Of a DNA stretch of 64,000 nt, positions 52,975 through 61,982 are shown in pieces. The translations under genes were made by a program, and so were the position numbers. This DNA is from JABWBH01 sp964526695 (lineage in GTDB: Bacteria > Planctomycetota > Phycisphaerae > UBA1845), in NCBI GenBank assembly GCA_964526695.1, contig CAZGJA010000133.1, forward strand, positions 1-64,000, in the 5' to 3' direction. Within the stretch, counting starts at the first letter, position 1; each line of letters begins with the position of its first letter. Below the pieces are notes generated by a model, which did not search any database, had not been told where the DNA came from, and saw only the letters and a list, made by a program, of their open reading frames with translations.

Positions 52975-54603
52975 ATGAGCGAAACACCGGCATGGGCGGA
53001 CCGTCCGAACGATGGCTCGCATGCGCCCAGCGCACCTGAGCACTCCGCGACCCGATCTCTTGCCGACGCGCCCCCTCCCGCGGCCGTCGAGAGGAGCGGC
53101 GTTGCTTCGAGCGAAACCGGCTCCGGCGGATTGACCAGCGACATCGAGCGGGAGATCGCCGAGGCCATGAGCGAGATGTCCGCCGGCGACCTGGACGAGC
53201 TTGGCGGCGGGCTGGGGGCGGCCGTGGGCGGGCGGTCGCTGGAGCGAGGGAGCGAGATCACCGGCTCCGTGGTGGGCATGCGCGGCGACGACGTGTTCCT
53301 CGATTTCGGGGTCAAGGACCAGGGCGTCGTCCCCCGCAACCAGTTCGGCAAGAACGAGGAGATCAAGAACGGCCGGCGCGTGGACGTCGTCATCGAGCGC
53401 TTCGACGCGGACAACGGGCTGTTCATCTGCTATCGCAAGGGCGCCCTGCAGCGTGCGACGTGGATCAACCTCGAAAAAGGGATGATCGTCGAGGGCAAGA
53501 TCACCGGTCTGAACAAGGGCGGGCTGGAGGTGGATGTCAACGGCATCCGCGCGTTCATGCCGGCGTCGCAGGTCGATCACCATTTCCTCAAGGACATCTC
53601 CACGCTGATCGGGCAGCCGGTGCGCTGCGAGGTGACGGACGTGGAGCGCCGCTCGCGCAACGTGCTGGTCAGCCGCCGCCGCGTGCAGGAACGCGAGATG
53701 GTGGAGAAGAAGGAGGAGTTGCTCAAGACGCTGGAAGTCGGGCAGATTCTTCCGGGCACGGTGCGGAACGTCACGGACTTCGGCGCGTTCGTCGATCTCG
53801 GCGGCGTCGAGGGGTTGATCCACATCAGCGACCTGAGCTTTCGGCCCGTGGCGAAGGTGACGGACGTGGTCGATGTCGGGCACCAGGTCGAGGTGCGGGT
53901 GCTGAAGATCGACCGCGAGCGGGACCGGATTTCGCTGGGGCTGAAGCAGACCCGGCCGGATCCGTGGACCGGCGCGGCGGACCGATATCCGGAAGGCATG
54001 GGTCTTCGCGTCACCGTCATGCGCGTGGTGGACTTCGGGGCGTTCGCCGAGTTGGAGGAAGGCGTCGAGGGGCTGATCCCGGTCAGCGAGATGAGCTGGG
54101 CGCGCATCGCGTCGCCCAGCGCCGTGGTCAAAGGCGGCGACGTGGTGGACGTGGTGGTCATCCGCAACGAGGCCGCCAAGCATCGCATCGCGCTGTCCAT
54201 GAAACATGCTTCGCCGGACCCGTGGTCGGGCGTGATGGACAGTTTCACGAAGGGATCGCTCGTGAAGGGCACGGTGACGCGGCTGGAGAGTTTCGGCGTG
54301 TTCGTCGCCCTGGTGCCGGGCGTGGAGGCGATGATCCACATTTCGGAGTTGTCGGACCAGCGCGTGCGCGCCTGCGGCGACGTGGTGTCCGTCGGGCAGG
54401 AGATCGAGGCGAAGGTGCTCGACGTCGATGCCGCGAAACGCAGGATCGCGCTGTCGCTGAAGCAGGCCTCCGCAGCCGCGGGCTCGGAAGCGCCGGCGGG
54501 ACACGGGGCGTCCGCGGCGAAGGCGGCGAAGAAGAAGCGTCCGGCTCGCGGCGGCCTAAGCGCCGACTGGGATTGGATGGGCGGCGGAATAGGCCGTTCG
54601 TAA
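52975..54603 (+). CDS. rpsA: 30S ribosomal protein S1
   Basis: 542 residues. After a 90-residue acidic, Ser/Ala-rich extension, five S1 OB-fold repeats are visible (beginning about 92, 170, 258, 345 and 430; GTVRNVTDFGAFVDLG, VEGLIHISDLS, GTVTRLESFGVFVAL). The tail is Lys/Ala-rich. S1 binds mRNA on the small subunit for translation initiation. Start ATG 52975 with TAAGG-type site upstream. Ten bp separate it from the first dehydratase gene, which suggests cotranscription with the acyl-carrier cluster. Confidence 0.9.
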   Translation: MSETPAWADRPNDGSHAPSAPEHSATRSLADAPPPAAVERSGVASSETGSGGLTSDIEREIAEAMSEMSAGDLDELGGGLGAAVGGRSLERGSEITGSVVGMRGDDVFLDFGVKDQGVVPRNQFGKNEEIKNGRRVDVVIERFDADNGLFICYRKGALQRATWINLEKGMIVEGKITGLNKGGLEVDVNGIRAFMPASQVDHHFLKDISTLIGQPVRCEVTDVERRSRNVLVSRRRVQEREMVEKKEELLKTLEVGQILPGTVRNVTDFGAFVDLGGVEGLIHISDLSFRPVAKVTDVVDVGHQVEVRVLKIDRERDRISLGLKQTRPDPWTGAADRYPEGMGLRVTVMRVVDFGAFAELEEGVEGLIPVSEMSWARIASPSAVVKGGDVVDVVVIRNEAAKHRIALSMKHASPDPWSGVMDSFTKGSLVKGTVTRLESFGVFVALVPGVEAMIHISELSDQRVRACGDVVSVGQEIEAKVLDVDAAKRRIALSLKQASAAAGSEAPAGHGASAAKAAKKKRPARGGLSADWDWMGGGIGRS

Positions 54604-54613
54604 AGGCGGACGC

Positions 54614-55126
54614 ATGAGATTCGCGCTTCTGGATCGTATCGTGGAGCTTACGCCCGGCGAGCAGCTTCGCGCGATCAAGGCGGTTTCGGCGTCGGAAGAG
54701 TATCTGGCGGATCACTTTCCGACGTTCGCGGTGCTGCCGGGCGTGTTCATGCTGGAGGCCATGGTCGAGGCGGCGGCATGGCTGGTTCGCGTGACGCAGG
54801 ACTTCGCGCCGAGCCTCGTCTTGCTGCGCGAGGCGAAGAACATAACATACAAGAGCTTCGTCAGGCCCGGCGACGTGCTCGACGTGACGGTGCAGTGCCG
54901 TCGTCTGGCGCGGGACGAGAGCGAGTTTTCCGGCGTCGGCGTCTGCCGTGAGCGCGAAGTCGTCAAGGGCCGGTTCAGTTTGATGCATCGTCGCCTGTCC
55001 GATCGCAATCCAACGCTGGCGCGGATTGACGAGGAGCTGGTCCGGGGGCTTCGCGCGCGGTATGCCGCGCTGCGGGACCATGCGGAGGGCGCGGGGTTCC
55101 TCGCGCCTGCCGTGGCGACGATATGA
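54614..55126 (+). CDS. FabZ-like hot-dog dehydratase
   Basis: 170 residues. The FabZ-type active-site region reads EEYLADHFPTFAVLPGVFMLEAMVEAA, keeping the His-phe-Pro and the catalytic Glu. This is a 3-hydroxyacyl-ACP dehydratase or a close non-dehydrating relative. First of five genes on the plus strand for acyl-chain building, directly after rpsA. Cytoplasmic. Start ATG 54614. The C-terminal 30 residues extend past the fold. Confidence 0.85.
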   Translation: MRFALLDRIVELTPGEQLRAIKAVSASEEYLADHFPTFAVLPGVFMLEAMVEAAAWLVRVTQDFAPSLVLLREAKNITYKSFVRPGDVLDVTVQCRRLARDESEFSGVGVCREREVVKGRFSLMHRRLSDRNPTLARIDEELVRGLRARYAALRDHAEGAGFLAPAVATI

Positions 55127-55189
55127 CGCGAGGCGGCGGGATGCGGGTGACGGGATTCGGGGTAGTTCGTCGCTCCGCGACGAGACGCG

Positions 55190-55279
55190 ATTCGCGCTTG
55201 CGCGGGAATGATGGAGTGGGTTTCCGCTTGCGCGGGAATGGCGAAGTGGATTCTAGCTGGCGTAGGAGTGACGAGATTC
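55190..55279. repeat. Three degenerate 30-bp tandem repeats (REP-like)
   Basis: Units at 55190-55219, 55220-55249 and 55250-55279 share cgcttgcgcgggaatg. They resemble the widespread REP repeat that reads FPRKRESR on the other strand. They lie in the 256-bp gap between the FabZ-like and ACP genes. Confidence 0.7.
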
Positions 55280-55382
55280 GCCTTTCGCCACGGAGTGTCT
55301 GGCTTGGCGGTGCAGTCGCCAACGTCAACTGCGAAATCGCCGGCGTCGAGGATGATCGAAAGACTCGGGAGGTAACGAGGAC

Positions 55383-55775
55383 ATGACCGCGACTCGGGAA
55401 GAAGTGCTGGCCAAGGTGCGCGACGTGCTCGTCGAGGCGCTCGGCGTGGACGACGATGAGATCACGCCCGAGGCCACGCTGGAGGGCGACCTCGGCGCGG
55501 AGAGCATCGACTTCCTGGACATCGTGTTCCGGTTGGAGAAGGCGTTCGCCATCAAGGTCAACAAGGTGGAGCTGTTTCCGGACGAGATCCTCAACAACCC
55601 CGACTTCGTCGAGGACGGCAAGATGACGGCGGAAGGCGTCAGCAAGCTCAAGGCCGCCATGCCCCACGCGGATTTCCGCGAGTTTGAGAAGGATCCTCAG
55701 ATCGAGCGCATCCGCGATCTGTTCACCGTGGCGACCATCGTGAACTACGTCGAGTTGAAGTTGAAGGCGGCGTAG
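55383..55775 (+). CDS. Acyl carrier protein with C-terminal extension
   Basis: 130 residues, about 50 longer than FabD-type ACP. Ser41 in DLGAESIDFLDI is the 4'-phosphopantetheine site. The first 75 residues are the acidic four-helix ACP fold. The remainder (FVEDGKMTAEGVSKLKAAMP... IVNYVELKLKAA) stretches the loop before the last helix. GGAGG and GAGG precede ATG 55383. Dedicated ACP for the ketosynthases downstream, most likely. Confidence 0.92.
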   Translation: MTATREEVLAKVRDVLVEALGVDDDEITPEATLEGDLGAESIDFLDIVFRLEKAFAIKVNKVELFPDEILNNPDFVEDGKMTAEGVSKLKAAMPHADFREFEKDPQIERIRDLFTVATIVNYVELKLKAA

Positions 55776-55795
55776 CCGTCGTCTGAACTCCCGCC

Positions 55796-56287
55796 ATGCG
55801 CTGGATATGGATCGACAAGTTCACTCAGTTTGAGTCTGGTCGTCGCGCGGTGGCGGTTAAGAACGTCACCCGGGCCGAAGAGCATTTGCACGATCATTTC
55901 CCCGCTTATCCCGTCATGCCGCCCTCGCTCATCATCGAGGGCGTGGCGCAGACGGCCGGCATTCTGGTCGGCGAGGCGCGCGGGTTTTCCCTCAACGTCG
56001 TCCTTGCGAAGATTCGCGCCGCGACCTTCACGGATTACGCCGTGCCCGGGGACACGCTGTCGTACGAGGTCGAGATCGAGACGCTTGACGATCACGGCGC
56101 CACGACGCGCGGCGTCGTGCGGCGGGGCAACGAGGAACTGGCCCGCGTGGACCTGATGTTTTCTCACGTGGACGGCGCCGTGCAGGCGGGCCTGCCGCGG
56201 CACAAATTCGTCTTTACCGGGGCGTTCATGGATCTCGTCAGCTCGTTCCGAACCGCACCGCAAGAGAGCGGGGGGGGGGATGCGTGA
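55796..56287 (+). CDS. Second FabZ-like hot-dog dehydratase
   Basis: 163 residues. HFPAYPVMPPSLIIEGVAQTAG carries the FabZ His, Pro and Glu pattern (the usual PGV is PPS here). 20 bp after the ACP gene. Its last codons contain a run of ten G (56270-56279) coding for Gly-Gly-Gly, and its stop overlaps the next start by 4 bp (GTGA). Having two different hot-dog enzymes in one cluster suggests one dehydratase and one isomerase or heteromeric partner, as an inference. Confidence 0.87.
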   Translation: MRWIWIDKFTQFESGRRAVAVKNVTRAEEHLHDHFPAYPVMPPSLIIEGVAQTAGILVGEARGFSLNVVLAKIRAATFTDYAVPGDTLSYEVEIETLDDHGATTRGVVRRGNEELARVDLMFSHVDGAVQAGLPRHKFVFTGAFMDLVSSFRTAPQESGGGDA

Positions 56288-57624
56288 CCGGCGAACGGCG
56301 CGTGGTCATCACGGGACTGGGAGTGGCGACGCCGATCGGCATCGGCGCGGACACCTACTGGGAAGCGCTGCTCGCGCGTCGATGCGGCGTGGCGACGACG
56401 CGCGCGTTCGACGCCTCCGCGCTGCCCTGCCGCATTGCCGCGGAGCTGCCGGAGTTCTCGCTGGGCGACACCATCCCCAAGGGGTACCGCAAGGCCGCCA
56501 AGGTCATGTCGCGCGATACGCAGATCGCCGTGGTGTGCGCGTATCAGGCGGTGCGCGACGCAGGACTGATTACGTCGTGCTTGATCGGGCGCGGCGACGC
56601 GCCCGGACCGCCCAACCTCGACCCCGCGCGCTTCGGCGCCAACATCGGCGCGGGCCTGATCTGCGCCGACCTTCCGGAACTCGCCGCCGCGTTGAACACC
56701 GCTGTCGATGAGCGCGGGAAGTTCAACCATGATCTGTGGGGATCGGTCGGCATGGGCAACCTCACGCCGTTGTGGCTGCTGAAGTTCCTGCCCAACATGC
56801 TGGCCTGCCACGTCACCATCGTCCACGACGCGCAGGCGAACTCGAACACGATCACCTGCGGTGAGGCCTCCAGCCACCTGGCCATCGGCGAGGCGTTTCG
56901 CACGATCGCGCGCGGCTCGGCGGACGTGTGCATCTGCGGCGGAGCGGAAAGCAAGATCAACCCGATGGCGCTCACTCGACCGCTGCTGTATGGCCGCCTG
57001 ACCACGAAGGGCAACGACGACCCCTCGCGCGCGTGCCGCCCGTTTGCGGCGGATGCGGAGGGCGCGGTGGCTTCGGAGGGGGGGGGCTTGGTCATCCTTG
57101 AAGCGCTGGATCGCGCCAGGGCCCGCGGCGCGCGCATCTACGGCGAACTCGTCGGCTTTGGTGCGAGCACCAACACGACGAGCTGGTCCGCGCCGGACCC
57201 CACGGGCGCGCCGGTTGCCTTGGCCCTGAACAATGCGCTGGGCGATGCGCGACTGACTGCGCAGAACGTCGATCTCGTGGTGACATTCGGCAGCGGCGTG
57301 GCCGCGTATGACGCCTCCGAAGCCGCCGGATGGAAATCCGTGATGGGCGATCGACTGGCGCAGTCGCACGCGGTGGCCGTCAAGGGCGCGATCGGCGTGA
57401 ACGGCGCGGGCAGCGGCGCGATCGACTTCGCGACGGGCGTCCTGGCGTTGCATCATCAAACCGTTCCACCTTCCTTGAACGCGGAATCGGCCGGGGCTGG
57501 CGCGGCGCTGCGCTTCGCATCGAAGGATCCTCTCGACGCGAGAATCGACGCTGTGGCGAGCGTGGCTTATTCGCTGGTGGGATCGCAGGTCGCGGCGCTG
57601 GTGGTTCGCCGTTATCGAGAGTAG
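56284..57624 (+). CDS. FabF-like ketosynthase lacking both catalytic histidines
   Basis: 446 residues, thiolase fold. The Cys is kept (C192 in TITCGEASSH), but the two His of the decarboxylating Cys-His-His triad are not: HGTxT is replaced by F335-GSG and the GHxxGAAG His by V372 (KGAIGVNGAGSG). It may act as a KS-beta/chain-length partner to the intact ketosynthase next to it, or carry out a Claisen-free acyl transfer. Start is GTG 56284, coupled by a GTGA overlap. A nine-G run (57078-57086) lies inside the gene. Confidence 0.88.
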   Translation: MTGERRVVITGLGVATPIGIGADTYWEALLARRCGVATTRAFDASALPCRIAAELPEFSLGDTIPKGYRKAAKVMSRDTQIAVVCAYQAVRDAGLITSCLIGRGDAPGPPNLDPARFGANIGAGLICADLPELAAALNTAVDERGKFNHDLWGSVGMGNLTPLWLLKFLPNMLACHVTIVHDAQANSNTITCGEASSHLAIGEAFRTIARGSADVCICGGAESKINPMALTRPLLYGRLTTKGNDDPSRACRPFAADAEGAVASEGGGLVILEALDRARARGARIYGELVGFGASTNTTSWSAPDPTGAPVALALNNALGDARLTAQNVDLVVTFGSGVAAYDASEAAGWKSVMGDRLAQSHAVAVKGAIGVNGAGSGAIDFATGVLALHHQTVPPSLNAESAGAGAALRFASKDPLDARIDAVASVAYSLVGSQVAALVVRRYRE

Positions 57625-57654
57625 TGCGGAGTTCCGCCGGGAGCATCATCGGGC

Positions 57655-58959
57655 ATGTCGCGCAGAGTCGTCATCTCAGGCATGGGTTGGGTCACGCCGC
57701 TCGGGCACGACATCGAGGGCGTCTGGAAAAAGCTGCTGGCCGGCGAAAGCGGCGTCAGCCCGACGGAGCTGTTCGATGCGAAGCGCTACCCCACGTCCTT
57801 CTCCGCGCAGGTGAAAGGCTTCGACCTGGCCGCGTTCCTCGGCGCGGACGCCGCTCGCCATGCGGGCGCCAGCCGCAATGCCGCGTTCGCGCTCGCTGCG
57901 GCGCAGATGGCCTGGTCCGACGCCGGACTTCTGCGGAGCGATCGGCTCGATCCGGCGCGCGTCGGCATCTACCTCGGGGGGGGGGAAGGCCCGATCGACT
58001 TTGAGCCGTTCGTCGAAGCCGCCATCGCCGGCTGCCGCGACGACGGGGGGGGGGCCATTCCGCTCGACACGCTGCGCTGGGCGGCTCGAGCGATGAACGT
58101 GCTCGACGCCGGCCGTGAGCTGGAGCAGGATCCGAATCTCGCCGCCAGCCATCTCGCGGTGCAGTTCAACGCGCAAGGTCCGAGCCTCAACACGCTCACC
58201 GCCTGCGCCGCCAGCACGCAGGCGATCGGCGAGGCCGCGCACATGATCCGCCGCGGCGACGCCGACGTCGTCATCGCCGGCGGCACGCACAGCATGATCC
58301 ACCCGCTTGGTGTCACCGGGTTCAGCCGCCTCACCGCGTTGTCCACGCGCAACAACGACTACGTCCGCGCGTCGCGTCCGTTTGATCGACAGCGTGACGG
58401 CTTCGTCCTTGGCGAAGGCGCGGCGATGATCATCCTTGAGGATCTTGAGCACGCGACAAATCGCGGCGCGAAGATCCTCTGTGAGGTCATCGGCTACGGC
58501 TCGACGGCTGACGCTTTCCGGATCACCGACATTCATGAAGAGGGCCGCGGCGCGGTGGCGGCCATGCGCATTGCGCTGGACGCGGCCGGCGTGACCGTGG
58601 GCGACATCGACTACGTCTCCGCGCACGGCACCGGGACGCAGGAGAACGACAAGATCGAGACCCTGGCGATCCGCAGGCTGTTCGGCGCGCGGGCGAAGAG
58701 CGTGCCCATCAGCAGTGTTAAGAGTATGTTAGGTCACCTGATCGCCGCCGCCGGCGTTGTTGAACTCATCACCTGCGTGCTGGCGATCCGCGATCAGGTC
58801 GTGCCGCCGACTATCAACTACGAATCTCCCGACCCGGCCTGCGACCTCGACTACGTCCCGAACCAGGCCCGTCGCGCGCCGGTGCGCACGGCCATGTCCA
58901 ACAGCTTCGGCTTCGGGGGCCAGAACGACACGGTGGTCGTTCGCCGCTTCGATGCCTGA
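57655..58959 (+). CDS. Beta-ketoacyl-ACP synthase II (FabF)
   Basis: 434 residues. Complete triad: C184 (TACAAS), H324 (SAHGTGT) and H361 (SMLGHLIAAAG). It condenses malonyl-ACP with an acyl chain. Thirty bp after the His-less homologue, with GGGAG before ATG 57655, so the two are probably made together and may form a heterodimer. Two ten-G runs (57976-57985, 58045-58054) both code for Gly. No ketoreductase or malonyl transferase gene is in the window. Confidence 0.93.
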   Translation: MSRRVVISGMGWVTPLGHDIEGVWKKLLAGESGVSPTELFDAKRYPTSFSAQVKGFDLAAFLGADAARHAGASRNAAFALAAAQMAWSDAGLLRSDRLDPARVGIYLGGGEGPIDFEPFVEAAIAGCRDDGGGAIPLDTLRWAARAMNVLDAGRELEQDPNLAASHLAVQFNAQGPSLNTLTACAASTQAIGEAAHMIRRGDADVVIAGGTHSMIHPLGVTGFSRLTALSTRNNDYVRASRPFDRQRDGFVLGEGAAMIILEDLEHATNRGAKILCEVIGYGSTADAFRITDIHEEGRGAVAAMRIALDAAGVTVGDIDYVSAHGTGTQENDKIETLAIRRLFGARAKSVPISSVKSMLGHLIAAAGVVELITCVLAIRDQVVPPTINYESPDPACDLDYVPNQARRAPVRTAMSNSFGFGGQNDTVVVRRFDA

Positions 58960-59309
58960 CAGCTCCGGGGCCGGGGGCTCAACTGCACAGAAGCCAAGCA
59001 TTCGGTTTTCGCGGTCGCGATTCGCGCGGCGACGCGCTTGAATGGTTTCCGCCACGCGGAGATGCTCCCCTCGGGTACGCTTTGGAACCGCCCAGTGTAT
59101 GTTTGGTTTATGTTAGCGTTCCGCGTCCGGTGGCGACTCCCGACGGGATGCAAGCGTGTGTCGCGTTGAGAGAACTAGCCAATGCGCATGATCCGAAGAT
59201 AATCACGGTAGCGCGGTGACGCGGCGCGGGGTCGCCACCGGATGCGATGATGAGCAGAGATGCTCGGGTGGTTGGAGCCAATCGACTTGGGCGTTTGGAG
59301 GGATCTGAC
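58960..59309. other. Intergenic region, no gene
   Basis: 350 bp after the ketosynthase cluster. GC-rich start without a T-run terminator. No tRNA or promoter stands out. Confidence 0.45.
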
Positions 59310-59786
59310 ATGCAATCGGCCATTCTCGTAGTCATGCTCCTTGATCTTTGCAGCGCTCGCCTCATGACACAAAACCGCGAAGAACCGCCTGCCGACAAGC
59401 AAGCGAAACCGCCTGCCCAGGCGGTTCTCGACGAGATCCTCCGGGGAAGGCAAGGTCCGACCCTCGTACCGCCCACGACCACATCCGGATCAGCATCGAA
59501 GAAGCGGCTTCAGCTCCTCCCGGATGGTTCCCATCTGGCGAACCGGGTGGGACGGCTTAGCAGGGATGGAGACGACTGGCGGTTCGTGTTCGAAGGGGAC
59601 GAAACGCAGGCCTCGATCGTCCTGCTCCCAAACCAGATGCTCGAACGCATGATCCAGCGATCCGCCTCGTCGCAGGCACCGCTCGTGTTCGTTGTTTCCG
59701 GCCAGATCACGGAGTTCATGGGGAATAATTACCTGCTGACAACGGTGGCGTTTGAACGGTCAGAAGGCCAGAACCTCAAGAAATAA
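59310..59786 (+). CDS. Conserved-type planctomycete exported protein of unknown function
   Basis: 158 residues. A weak signal-like helix (SAILVVMLLDLCSARLM) precedes a Pro-rich linker and one compact domain (LPDGSHLANRVGRLSRDGDDWRF..., VFVVSGQITEFMGNNYLLTTVAF). The second motif recalls secreted planctomycete proteins of unknown role. GGAGG eight bases before ATG 59310 sets the start; the frame extends to 59247 without a site. Followed by the STAS gene after 14 bp, so cotranscription is likely. Confidence 0.68.
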   Translation: MQSAILVVMLLDLCSARLMTQNREEPPADKQAKPPAQAVLDEILRGRQGPTLVPPTTTSGSASKKRLQLLPDGSHLANRVGRLSRDGDDWRFVFEGDETQASIVLLPNQMLERMIQRSASSQAPLVFVVSGQITEFMGNNYLLTTVAFERSEGQNLKK

Positions 59787-59800
59787 CTTCGGAGCCCGGG

Positions 59801-60103
59801 ATGCCCATTGAACTGGCTCATGATTCGGAGAGGCTCGTGGCTACATTGTCCGGCGAGCTTGAGAAGGACGATTGGCTTGCCCTTTCCGAGGCCATCGGCG
59901 CTGCCCGGTCCGGCGCGGCTTCCATCGACCTGTCGAGCGTTGAGTACAGGGACTCTGCCGGACTGGGCGAACTCGTTCAACTTGCGTCCCGCACTCGGAT
60001 CCGCGGCGGCACGGTCGTTCTCGTGAATCCATCCGCGTTCCTCCGCGGGGTACTGGAAGCCACACGGCTGAACACCTGGTTCGACATCCTCGACTCCCAG
60101 TAG
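59801..60103 (+). CDS. STAS-domain anti-sigma factor antagonist-like protein
   Basis: 100 residues, a lone STAS domain. IDLSSVEYRDSAGLGELV carries the conserved Asp-Ser with the phosphorylatable Ser at 52. Proteins of this kind bind an anti-sigma kinase when dephosphorylated and so release a sigma factor. The kinase and sigma factor are not nearby. Start ATG 59801. Confidence 0.87.
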   Translation: MPIELAHDSERLVATLSGELEKDDWLALSEAIGAARSGAASIDLSSVEYRDSAGLGELVQLASRTRIRGGTVVLVNPSAFLRGVLEATRLNTWFDILDSQ

Positions 60104-60196
60104 CTTCCTACTCTCTTCATTCTGGAATCCCCTGTATCGAGCTTGCAACGAGTCCACCCTCTTGGCATCATGCCAATCCAACGGCATGCTGAGCGC

Positions 60197-60212
60197 TGTT
60201 CCACGTGAAACA
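60197..60212. promoter_or_regulatory. parS centromere site
   Basis: TGTTCCACGTGAAACA matches the bacterial chromosomal parS consensus TGTTNCACGTGAAACA at all 15 fixed positions. It lies 28 bp before the parB start and should be a ParB loading site. Confidence 0.92.
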
Positions 60213-60240
60213 TGCTCACACCGCACCAAGGATGGCTGAC

Positions 60241-61167
60241 ATGAGTGCTTCCACCAAGCGACTCGGGCGAGGATTGGATTCGCTGATTTCGTCGTCGATG
60301 AACGCGCGATCGGAAGCTGGTCGTCCACCCACCCTAGATACCGCCGGGAAAGGAGAGGGTCCAGCGGTCCTGCGAATACCGATTGCGCAGGTCAAGCCGA
60401 ATCGACGCCAACCGCGATTGGCGGCGGACGAGGCGGGTATCTCTCAGTTGGCGCAATCGCTCCGACAGACCGGCATACTCCAGCCGATCTTGGTCCGGCC
60501 GTTGGGAAACGAGTACGAGATCATCGCCGGCGAGCGGCGGTATCGCGCGGCACGGTTGCTTGGGTGGACAGAGATTCCGGTTCTCGTTCGGAGCGCGTCG
60601 GACGAAGAGATGTTGGAGATGGCCCTCATCGAGAACATCCATCGGGAGGATCTCAATGCGATTGACCGGGCCTCCGCCTATCGGGAGTACTGCACTCGCT
60701 TCCGAGCGACCCCTGACATGCTATCCGAGAAGCTGGGCGAAGATCGGACAACGATCACGAATTACCTCCGGATTCTCGAGCTTCCGGAATCGGTCAAGAA
60801 CCTGGTCGCGTCGAAGCAGCTCAGCATGGGGCACGCGCGGTGTCTTCTGGGTGTCGATGGTGCGGCGGATCGAGAAACGCTGGCTCAGCGGATACTGCTT
60901 GAGCAACTCTCTGTTCGCGCAGCGGAGTCGCTGGTTCGAGGCCACAAGCTGGCTGGCAGGGCGACAAATCGACTCAAGCGAACGGCAACGGGGGAACTTG
61001 AAAAGCCCCAAGTCCTTGCGGTGCAATCGCAACTCGAGCGAGTCTTGGGGACCAAGGTCACGATCGTCGAGTCAGCCAAGAAGGGGCAGGGGCGAGTTAT
61101 CATCGAGTACCAGTCGTTCGACGATTTCGACCGCTTGTGCCAGAGGCTTGGGGTCGTTCTGGAATAG
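60241..61167 (+). CDS. parB: Chromosome partitioning protein ParB
   Basis: 308 residues. Typical opening KRLGRGLDSLIS, the CTPase/ParB-Srx box (IPIAQVKPNRRQPR; ENEYEIIAGERRYRAARLLG-type; ALIENIHREDLN), a helix-turn-helix (TPDMLSEKLGEDRTTITNYLRIL) and the C-terminal dimer region. ParB loads at parS, spreads and recruits SMC for chromosome segregation. ATG 60241 with AAGGA is preferred over GTG 60205, which lies inside parS. parA, normally just upstream, is missing; a STAS gene is there instead. Stop is adjacent to that of mobA (convergent). Confidence 0.93.
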   Translation: MSASTKRLGRGLDSLISSSMNARSEAGRPPTLDTAGKGEGPAVLRIPIAQVKPNRRQPRLAADEAGISQLAQSLRQTGILQPILVRPLGNEYEIIAGERRYRAARLLGWTEIPVLVRSASDEEMLEMALIENIHREDLNAIDRASAYREYCTRFRATPDMLSEKLGEDRTTITNYLRILELPESVKNLVASKQLSMGHARCLLGVDGAADRETLAQRILLEQLSVRAAESLVRGHKLAGRATNRLKRTATGELEKPQVLAVQSQLERVLGTKVTIVESAKKGQGRVIIEYQSFDDFDRLCQRLGVVLE

Positions 61168-61767
61168 TCAGTTCGCGGGAGAGCTTGCGATTGCCAGGTG
61201 TTCGGCAGGCGTGTTGACGTTGGTGAGCGATCGAGCCGAACATGAAGCCTCAGCCAAGTCCTCCTCGGATAGCATTCGAGTGCGTATCGCTGCGACGAAA
61301 CCGAGAACTCGCGGCGCGCGAGTCTCCAGGAATCCGGCCAAGTCCCCCGCAAGTGAGGTCTTGTAGCAGGCCGCGAGAGGATGAAGGCGGCCTTGCACTT
61401 CTGGAATCGCCGCGTCATAGTCGCCGATTGCGGTGAGCAGCAATCCAGGGAACCCCGGCTCGATGAGCGGATAGTCGCAGCCGATTACAACCGCGACTGG
61501 CCCATGTTCAGACGCTGCCCGGAGACTCGCTTCCAACCCACCCAGCGGTCCAACTCCTTGGATTCGATCGTTGACAACGATCGCTCCATCAGCGGCTCGT
61601 TGCAACGTCTGATCCGGTCGGGCGGACACGATGATCGGCGCGCAGATGGCGGATAGGACTGCTTCGATGCGTTGAAGATACGTCTGACCGCCGATGGACA
61701 GCGTATCCTTCGCGATACCCATTCGCCGGCTGAGGCCGCCACAGAGGATGATGCCCGGAGTTTTCAT
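61168..61767 (-). CDS. mobA: Molybdenum cofactor guanylyltransferase (MobA)
   Basis: 199 residues, family length. GTP-binding ILCGGLSRRMGIAKDTL at the N-terminus, GPLGGLEA, VIGCDYPLIEP with the metal Asp and NVNTPAEH near the end are all MobA signatures. It adds GMP to molybdopterin to form the guanine dinucleotide cofactor, implying Mo or W enzymes elsewhere. No other moa/mob genes adjoin it. The stop abuts the parB stop with no gap. Confidence 0.92.
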   Translation of the reverse strand: MKTPGIILCGGLSRRMGIAKDTLSIGGQTYLQRIEAVLSAICAPIIVSARPDQTLQRAADGAIVVNDRIQGVGPLGGLEASLRAASEHGPVAVVIGCDYPLIEPGFPGLLLTAIGDYDAAIPEVQGRLHPLAACYKTSLAGDLAGFLETRAPRVLGFVAAIRTRMLSEEDLAEASCSARSLTNVNTPAEHLAIASSPAN

Positions 61768-61982
61768 CCGACTCTCTCAGGAGCATGGAATTGAAGCTAT
61801 AGTGTAATTTATGGACTTTCACAGCCAACAAGCGATCTGCCGTATGTCACGCGCCGTATCGCGCTTGGTGGCGAATCGTGCGGTTCTGAAAGCGATACCG
61901 CCTCCAAGGACTCGCCGCTGAGTTTCTCCTGCGGACAGGACACCCCTCCTTCGGATATAAACAGCGGCCTTGGAGAGGTCAA

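Noticed and set aside
60205..61167. GTG 60205 as the parB start
   Set aside because: It lies inside the parS palindrome and has no ribosome site; ATG 60241 with AAGGA gives the normal ParB N-terminus.
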